Positions 26,282-32,933 of a stretch of 32,933 bases of DNA are shown piece after piece (the first letter of the stretch is position 1; each line of letters begins with the position of its first letter). The stretch lies in NCBI GenBank assembly GCA_001819605.1, contig MHNE01000024.1:1-32933 (forward strand). Direction: 5' to 3'. The translations under genes were made by a program, and so were the position numbers. Source of the stretch: Candidatus Portnoybacteria bacterium RIFCSPLOWO2_01_FULL_43_11. GTDB lineage: Bacteria > Patescibacteriota > Minisyncoccia > Portnoybacterales > UBA2143. A model generated the notes under the pieces. The model did not search any database. It was not told the origin of the DNA and saw only the letters and a list, made by a program, of their open reading frames with translations.

Positions 26282-27308
26282 CGTCGTATTCGCCGCCAAT
26301 TTTATCCGCCTCAATCAAGGGGCTTTTTTCATTGGTTTCTAAGTTAACTTTATAGAAATCGTCAGTAGTTCTAAAAAGTCCTTTATAATAATCATCGGGC
26401 CAAATCGCGTCATCGGGGATAACTCTCGGAACGGCGCAGAAGATAATCCGCTCGTCCTGGCTCCAGGCGCATTTTTCCGGCCAGGTTAAAATATTTAATT
26501 CTTTAATATTTTGGCCGTTTTTATCAGCCGTTTTTAATTTTAGGTTTTTGCCGTCTTTGTCTGTTTCTGAAAAAAGCAGTTTTTCTCCCGAAGGCGACCA
26601 AAGCGCGGTTAATCCGTAAATATCGCTTAATATTTTTTGAAAGTCGCCATCCGCCGAATTTATCGTATAAAGCACGCTTTGAGCCAAGCCGCTCGGCTTG
26701 GTCCTGATTGAAACTTGGTTTTTGGCCGGCCACTCAACTATCGGGTCTTTTATTCTGGTTTTTAAGATATTTTTCCAGTTTGAGCCGTCCGGGTTTGCCG
26801 TGCTTATAAAATTATCTTCGGTTTTAGGATTTAAATACTGGTAAGCGATTTTATTTTCTTCAGGGGCCCAGCTAATCCATTGGATATTTTGATTAAGCAA
26901 GATTGACTCTTTGGTTTCGTAGTCGTAAAAATACTTTTTTATTTCTTTTCCGCCTTCAACGGAAAAAATTCCGATTACTTTTGTTTTGTCCGGCGACCAA
27001 AGAATAAATTCAAGTCCTTGAAGTATATTTGAGCTGATTCTTTCTAAATTTTCGCCGTCAAAATCAGACTGAAAAACATTGCCGTTCTCTTTAAGATAAT
27101 ATTTGATTTTATCGTTGTCTATAATCGGCGCTAAAACCGGTTCTTGAGAAACTATTTTAATTTTAGCTTCTGTTGACGGTTTTATTTCGTCTCCGTCTTC
27201 TGTAATTGGCAAGGCTTCTTTTTTAAAAAAGAAATTATAAAATCCCAAAGCGCCTGCCACAAGGACAAGCAGGACTATTAGAAAAACGAAAATATTTTTA
27301 AGAGTCAT
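26196..27308 (-). CDS. Membrane-anchored TolB/WD40-like beta-propeller protein
   Basis: N-terminal TM; repeated FILWSPDKTKVIG, WISWAPEENKIAYQ, ALWSPSGEKLLFSETDKDGKNLKL, FLSPQEDYLFFVNKKDG. Confidence 0.75.
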   Translation of the reverse strand: MTLKNIFVFLIVLLVLVAGALGFYNFFFKKEALPITEDGDEIKPSTEAKIKIVSQEPVLAPIIDNDKIKYYLKENGNVFQSDFDGENLERISSNILQGLEFILWSPDKTKVIGIFSVEGGKEIKKYFYDYETKESILLNQNIQWISWAPEENKIAYQYLNPKTEDNFISTANPDGSNWKNILKTRIKDPIVEWPAKNQVSIRTKPSGLAQSVLYTINSADGDFQKILSDIYGLTALWSPSGEKLLFSETDKDGKNLKLKTADKNGQNIKELNILTWPEKCAWSQDERIIFCAVPRVIPDDAIWPDDYYKGLFRTTDDFYKVNLETNEKSPLIEADKIGGEYDATKIFLSPQEDYLFFVNKKDGLLYNLRP

Positions 27309-28120
27309 AGTGGTTGATGTGAAACAAGTTTAATCTTTTATTATAGGGTAAAGTTCCATTACCATAGAATTACTACATTGCTTCAATAAAAACAGGGCTT
27401 TTGGATATTGGCACTTTAATTGTTTCTTTTGTCTGCGCGCCGCCGATAATATCTGTTACCAAAACATTAGGCGTTGAAATATAAGGACTTAAATCAAGTA
27501 TCTTATTTGATTCTGACCAACCAACATAAATGGGATTTCTCTCGCTGAAATTAAACTTATAAACTCCTTCCGTAAAGTTGCCTATTTTTCCTTCGCTTAT
27601 TTTTTCAACAGATGCGAACCCAGACAATTTCTGGGATAAAGATTTATAAGAAAAAAATGATGTTTTTTTTGTCGGCGTAAATCCGGGAGCGGCTTGTTTT
27701 AGTATTCCCCAATTCGGAGTCATGCTTGAATCCCAGCCAAAAAACCAAGATATAGATTTTACGCCGCGGCTAAAAGAATAAACATAATATTTTACGAGAC
27801 GTTCGGCCTGATTTGTGCCGTTGCTGTCAGAGTCGGGGCCTGACGCGGATCCCATTTCGGTTATTATTATTGGTTTCGATACGCTATGCGGCTGCATAGT
27901 ACTTGTAAAAAACTGCGCGTTATCTCCTCTGCTTAGTAGATCGCTGAAGTCGCCGTTTGTAATACCATCAACATCCGGATAGTAATGCATATCCAAAATA
28001 TCAAAATAAGGATAAAACGACCCTTCCAAATTTGAACTTGATAAAAACGAATTTAAGAAATTTCCGTCCAAAAGCAACGCCCCTAAAACAACCTTCGCGT
28101 TAGAATCTGTTTCTTTTACC

Positions 28121-28999
28121 TGTAAGAATCGTCCGCGTTGTTTACAGTTCTAATGGATAAAAATAACTGATAAGTTTTTCTATCGGCGTCAGATTATTAA
28201 TTCCTTTATGCGGTTTGACTGTGTTGTAGTAATTCACGAATCTGATAAGTTCTTGCTTCCGATGGACTCGACTTTTGAAAATTGTTTTCCTGTGCCACAT
28301 CTGCATAATTGTTCTGATGACTCTTTCCGCTTTGCCATTGGTTCTTGGAGTCTTCACCCTTGTGAATTTCTGCTCAATCTTGTTTTCAGAGCATAATTTC
28401 ATAAAGGCGTGGGTTTCAGGATTTCCTTGAAATTCGCGGCCATTGTCAGTATACCATACTTCAATGGTATAAGGGCATTCATTAACAACCCGTTCAAGGA
28501 ATTTAGCGGCTGAATACTGGGTTTTATCAGATAGAATAGCAGCGTAGAGTTCTCGGGAAAAATCATCAATGGCAACATACAAACGTTCCGGCTTCTCAAA
28601 AAGAGACTCTCCTTTAAGCAATGGCAGTTTTACCGTGTCAGCGTGCATCATTTCTCCCGGATAATTCTTGTTGTATCTCTTGGCTTGAGCTTTCAGTTTC
28701 TTTTCCAGCGCTGCTTCGACCCTTGATAGCCTTTTCAGGCCGTATTCCAAGCACCGGAAACGTTTGTTCTCGCTCTTATGGATAGAAAAATCCTTATTCC
28801 TGCCTCTTTCCAGCGCTCGGTAGATAGTCGGCCTTGAGACGCTGTATTGCCGGCATAAATCGCAAATTCTGATATTCTGTTGATAATACTTGCTGAAGAT
28901 TTCCTGACGTTGAACGGGTGTCAGGCGAGCCCTTTTATGTATTGTCATATTGTTGTTTACTTTACGCCAAAAGTGTAAACAACGCTATGAAATCTTACA
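28121..28999 (-). mobile_element. Complete IS481-like insertion sequence, 879 bp
   Basis: 26-bp imperfect TIRs: 28121-28146 TGTAAGAATCGTCCGCGTTGTTTACA and 28974-28999 (reverse complement TGTAAGATTTCATAGCGTTGTTTACA); flanked by 7-bp direct repeats TTTTACC at 28114-28120 and 29000-29006. Confidence 0.93.
28142..28948 (-). CDS. IS481-like DDE transposase
   Basis: N-terminal HTH (ICDLCRQYSVSRPTIYRALERG); DDE triad MHADTVKLP, WYTDNGREFQG, RTNGKAERVIRTI. Confidence 0.92.
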   Translation of the reverse strand: MTIHKRARLTPVQRQEIFSKYYQQNIRICDLCRQYSVSRPTIYRALERGRNKDFSIHKSENKRFRCLEYGLKRLSRVEAALEKKLKAQAKRYNKNYPGEMMHADTVKLPLLKGESLFEKPERLYVAIDDFSRELYAAILSDKTQYSAAKFLERVVNECPYTIEVWYTDNGREFQGNPETHAFMKLCSENKIEQKFTRVKTPRTNGKAERVIRTIMQMWHRKTIFKSRVHRKQELIRFVNYYNTVKPHKGINNLTPIEKLISYFYPLEL

Positions 29000-31109
29000 T
29001 TTTACCGTTTCATAAAATCTTTTCATCCACCAAGCGTATTCGTTAGGATTTTCAATTTCCATTTCATTGTCAAATGACCAGTATTTTATCGGTTTTGAGA
29101 GGCCGCTGATATCTTGATAGCCGTCTCCGTCATACCTTTCTACCGAAGCTTTAACGAAATTTTGAAAGTCCATCACATATTCCTTTTTAGGCAGACGAGT
29201 TCTTGGGTCATTTGGTCCAAAGTCGGCGGCGCTTATGTCTGTTCTTTGCGCCCATTTTGTTGGCCAGTCAATCGTAAATAGAACAGTTATATTTCTTGTT
29301 CCGGCCTCTCTTACAAGATTGTCCGCCGCGCCGAAATTATAAGAGTCGCCCTTATTTGGTTCAGTTTGCATCCATGGGATGCCGTCTCTTATCCATTTTA
29401 CCCCTGCTTCTTTTAATAAATCCAGATGTATTTGCATATCAGACAAAGAATTTTTAGCTATATCAGAAATCGGAGGGTAAACCTCAAGGAGATTTGGCAG
29501 ATAATTAAAACCAGTCATTGTTCCGAAATTTGGAAGAGCGGAGGCCGACGGACTTGCGGCACAACCGTTGGCAATCTGCTGAGCTTTACTGATAAGGTCG
29601 CCTTGGACATTCCTCATCTCGCCGGCCACTAACCCAAATTTGTCGTTAAAAAAACCAATTTCGATCCATTTTGAAGAATCAGATTCATCTTCAAGATTAT
29701 AGGAAGTAACAAACTTATAATTCCCATTTTCAACTCCCCGGTATTCCGTTCGTTGCTTCTTATTTTCTTTTCCTAAATATTCGCCCTTTATTCTTTCAAT
29801 ATCAAAATCTCTGGAATTAAAGTTTTCTTTATTATATTTATATTTTTTAATGTCGTATTCAAAAGTATAAGAATAGCCCGCTTCTAAAAATTGTTTTTCA
29901 GTAGTTTTTACTCCGAGTCTGCCGCCGCTTTCTAAGATAGTGAAGTTATCTCCCCCAAGATAAGATGAATAGATAGTAATGCCATTTTCATCGTTGGCAA
30001 ACAATGACCATCCAAAATTTTCTTTTAGATCGCTTGGATTAGAAGAATTAAGGGTGTCATAAACCTCAAGCCAGACTTCTTTGCCAGAAACTCCAGTGAT
30101 TCCTCCGTTTTTATCTTTAATTTTAAAGTAAGAAAATTTACTGTAGCTTTTATCTGAATTTTGATAAACATTATAACAGCTATCTCTTAAGCGGTAGGCC
30201 GAGACAACATCCACTAAGTTTTTTATATTTTGTTTCTCCAGCCAATTCTCCGCGCTCCATCCGTCCGGAGCGTTGTCATAATCAATTTTCCACCACCAGT
30301 AGCCGTCAGCGTAAGTCGGACCCTCGGTAATCGTTCCAAGACTATTGGTTGGCTGGACACCCGAAAGAGTTCCTGATGTTGAGGGAGTTGAGCGGACATT
30401 GATAACATCCGTTGTTATTACTCTATCATTGATTGAGAATGCGGTGTCTGCCGGAGCATTATATTCATCATTGTCTGTCGTTGAAGAACATCCTGGGTCA
30501 TTAGGATAGTCCATGAGTTCGTCTCCGTCGTTGTCTGTGCTGTCAGAGCATTGGTAGGTTGCGGCGGCTTTTTTAAACTTCTGTAGCTGCCAGTATCTAT
30601 TGGCGCAGCCGGAATCCTGACACCCGCATTTCCATTGGTTAGTTTTCCATGTGCAGACATAAGCGACAACATAGTTATTGTTTTCAAGCTCTGGGGGAGT
30701 AAGATTAATCGTGGCTGAAGCGCTGTTTTTATACCAGGCGCCGACCTTACTCCCGCCCTCAAAATTTATAGGCTGCCAGCTCGCGCCATTCCAGCGATAT
30801 CCTTTTTCATAGATATAATGGTTATCTCCATCCCCGACATTAATAATCGCCGAAGAAGACGAACAAGTCGCTCTAATTAAAAGTTTATTTGTAAAAACAT
30901 CCCACCAGGCGCCAAAGCCCGCAGGAGCGGTGCCTGCTGAAGTAAAAAGATGGCAGTTGGTTTGGGCTTGGGCGGATTTATCAAGCCATGAAATAACTTT
31001 TTCTATATTTATTTTTGAGCCGGCAATCAGTAAAAAACCGGCCAAAATTAAAGTTCCAGCTATAAAAAGATAAAGTGGTTTTAATTTTAGTTTATTATTT
31101 AGCATGATT

Positions 31110-32033
31110 TTATCCTGGCGGCGGTTCTGTGCAAAACGCGCCGCTGCAAGCAGAATTACAAGTTTCTTCGGTTGGATAATTAAATTCGTATCCGGATTTG
31201 GGGCAGTAGGTTTTATTGCCTAATGGAGCAGGTGCTTCTGGCGGCGGCTCTGCGCACCTTCCGCCCAGGTCATTACAGACAGTATTACAAGCTGATTCTG
31301 TCGGATAAGTCATATCATCCCTAGGGCAATAAGTTTTATTGCCTTCTTCCGGCGGGGGGGTTGATCCTGTACACCCGGCGCATTCAATATCATTCCAATT
31401 CGGCCATGTTGACCAACATCCATCAGCTCCGCAAGTAAGCTCTCTTCTTCTTGTACCTTGACAGCCAGTGTTTGAATTAGTACATCCTTTGATTTCAAAT
31501 GGGGGTTTTTGAGATAGATGGCATTCTGGCTTATTTCTTCCGCTAGGACAAGTTTCTATCACTACCGGATCATTTTCTACAGGCGGAAGATTTACCGGCT
31601 CTAAATTAATTTTTAGATTAACCAAATCCGGATTTATCGTATTGAGAATCAAATAAGCGCTTAGTCCTAAAAGTAGGCCGGTAATCGCTCCCCAAATGTA
31701 TTTTTTCGCTTCGTCGGTTTTTGTGATACTGCCCGCGCTCATATACATTAAGCCGCCAATAACTAAAGCTATTAAAGCGGCCAAGCCAATGGTGGCTAAG
31801 CCATACAGGAAAACATATCTAATGTAAGGAATTAATCCGCCGCTGGCTTCAACCCCGCCTATTGGGGGATAATTTCCTTCTAATTCAGCTTCAGCGGCAA
31901 AAGCGCCATAAGCAGTAAACAGGAAAAATATTATAATCAAAGTGAGCGAGGGAAAAGAAAGTAAAATTTTCTTTTTCCGAGCGAACGAGATTATATAAAA
32001 TATAATAGTTGAGAGAATGAATATTTTTTTCAT
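31110..32033 (-). CDS. VirB2/TrbC-like pilin-type membrane protein with Cys-rich repeat tail
   Basis: AALIALVIGGLMYMSAGSITKTDEAKKYIWGAITGLLLGLSAYLILNTINPDLV; tail with two modules NKTYCP...YPTE..CN..C....C.EPPP. Confidence 0.75.
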   Translation of the reverse strand: MKKIFILSTIIFYIISFARKKKILLSFPSLTLIIIFFLFTAYGAFAAEAELEGNYPPIGGVEASGGLIPYIRYVFLYGLATIGLAALIALVIGGLMYMSAGSITKTDEAKKYIWGAITGLLLGLSAYLILNTINPDLVNLKINLEPVNLPPVENDPVVIETCPSGRNKPECHLSQKPPFEIKGCTNSNTGCQGTRRRELTCGADGCWSTWPNWNDIECAGCTGSTPPPEEGNKTYCPRDDMTYPTESACNTVCNDLGGRCAEPPPEAPAPLGNKTYCPKSGYEFNYPTEETCNSACSGAFCTEPPPG

Positions 32034-32115
32034 GGAATAAAAATGATTTTTAAATTAGTTTCCGTTTTTTCTTTAGAGTTATTTTTATTTTTTTACTTTG
32101 TGATTTATTTTAGAT

Positions 32116-32517
32116 TTATTCTGTTTTTTTAGAGCGCATTTGTTTTACTACCTTAAGACTTTCTTTCATATAGATACTAATAATAAAAATAGTCCAAGTA
32201 GGAGAGAAATCTCCGAGTATAGGGATTAGTTCTATTAGAAAACTTCCGCCAAATCGAGCGCTGGGAAATTTGTGAAGTCTTATTAGACACCACAGTCCTA
32301 AAATCATAGAGGTAATCAAATCGCCTAAGCGAAAAAGGAAAAAATCTACACCCAAATAATCAAGGACGTCATTGGTTATAGCTACTGAGCCTATTAACAA
32401 AAATTCTATGGCGCTAATTTCGCTGACCGGTTCAGATTTTTTTTCTCCTGGCTTTTTTTGTACTGCCTTTTTTGTCTTATTTCTCGCTCGAGCTAATTGT
32501 TCGCTATAATCAGGCAT
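32116..32517 (-). CDS. Small membrane protein between virB4-like and pilin-like genes
   Basis: 133 aa, hydrophobic segments; ATG overlaps the stop of the VirB4-like gene (TAATG). Confidence 0.65.
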   Translation of the reverse strand: MPDYSEQLARARNKTKKAVQKKPGEKKSEPVSEISAIEFLLIGSVAITNDVLDYLGVDFFLFRLGDLITSMILGLWCLIRLHKFPSARFGGSFLIELIPILGDFSPTWTIFIISIYMKESLKVVKQMRSKKTE

Positions 32518-32933
32518 TAAATATTTTCCTCCTTAGCCAGCTCTTCTTTGGCTTTTTCTATTTCCAAGAGCTGTGCCGGGTCTGTGGTAATAATCTGGTC
32601 TTCGGTATAAGAGGCAACCACTTTAATGGCCACATGCTTCAGCCCGGCGAAAAAGATGCCTTCGCCGATTTGGGATTCCAAAAGCATGTATTTTTCCTGG
32701 TCGGTTAAGTTAAAAGTTTCTTTAACCACTTCAATGGCGGCCGGCGACTGCTTCATTAAAAGCTGAAGAGCCGAGTTGGTTAAAATCGGCTTACCGTATT
32801 TTGATTTCATAAAATCCGTTACGTCTTGAGTTACGGTTGTCAGTCCCGTGTAATATTTGCGGCATCTTTTGGCAATGCCGAAAAGGAATGAAGCCGCGTC
32901 TTCGTGCTGCATCATCCACCAGGCCTCGTCAAC
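32517..32933 (-). CDS. VirB4/TraC-like T4SS ATPase, C-terminal part (N-terminus beyond window)
   Basis: Reads in frame to the window edge as VDEAWWMMQHEDAASFLFGIAKRCRKYYTGLTTVTQDVTDFM; VirB4-type Walker B region. Confidence 0.88.
   Translation of the reverse strand, partial: VDEAWWMMQHEDAASFLFGIAKRCRKYYTGLTTVTQDVTDFMKSKYGKPILTNSALQLLMKQSPAAIEVVKETFNLTDQEKYMLLESQIGEGIFFAGLKHVAIKVVASYTEDQIITTDPAQLLEIEKAKEELAKEENI

Larger units (their letters stand above)
27373..31105 (-). pseudogene. Secreted SH3b-containing clan-A-like glycoside hydrolase, split by an IS element
   Basis: 5' part 28985..31105: TM anchor, CSDSTDNDGDELMDYPNDPGCSS, SH3b VITTDVINVRSTPS, then YWSFDNEMEIENPNEYAWWMKRFYETVK. 3' part 27373..~28120: ETDSNAKVVLGALLLDG...KPIIITEMGSASG...GVKSISWFFGW. 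Removing IS + one TSD copy restores FYETVKETDSNAKVVLGA in frame. Confidence 0.9.

Noticed and set aside
28208-28599. Extra ORFs 28208..28396 (+) and 28399..28599 (-) within the IS
   Set aside because: Overlap the DDE transposase frame; no sign of programmed frameshifting, since the transposase is one full ORF
30223-30762. Minus ORFs 30223..30408 and 30418..30762
   Set aside because: Out-of-frame readings inside the SH3b/glycosidase gene
1-32933. CRISPR array, tRNA or rRNA genes
   Set aside because: No regularly spaced direct repeats and no recognizable tRNA cloverleaf or rRNA core sequence found by eye

Overview
The window looks like a chromosomal segment from a Candidate Phyla Radiation (Patescibacteria/Parcubacteria-type) bacterium. 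This lineage call is inferred from gene content and style; no search was run. From left to right it carries: (1) the end of a group 3b-like [NiFe] (sulf)hydrogenase operon on the minus strand; (2) holA, a DUF3048 protein, two single-domain response regulators, a stand-alone 5'-3' exonuclease and tsaE, all minus strand; (3) a pilB/gspE-type ATPase, then an intergenic element closed by a 25-bp helix (candidate structured RNA), ruvB, a shortened yebC and ruvC; (4) a three-gene module of a 7TM protein, an ATP-grasp ligase fused to a DTG-motif protease, and a RimK-like protein lacking its ATP-binding core; (5) tyrS, a class A PBP and an orphan protein; (6) a dnaN/dnaA/rpmH/rnpA/yidC/jag origin-type block with candidate DnaA boxes; (7) a flippase and two O-antigen-ligase-like proteins carrying short-word repeats, one of them a 7-bp tandem repeat; (8) a secreted SH3b/clan-A-like glycosidase gene interrupted by a complete IS481-like element (879 bp, 26-bp imperfect TIRs, 7-bp TSD) whose precise excision restores the reading frame; (9) a VirB2-like pilin with a Cys-rich repeat tail, a small membrane protein and a VirB4 C-terminus at the right edge. 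The observations I rate highest are the 8059-8228 RNA-like element, the amidoligase-like module with the gutted RimK, the IS insertion, and the heptamer repeat. No rRNA, tRNA or CRISPR array was seen.
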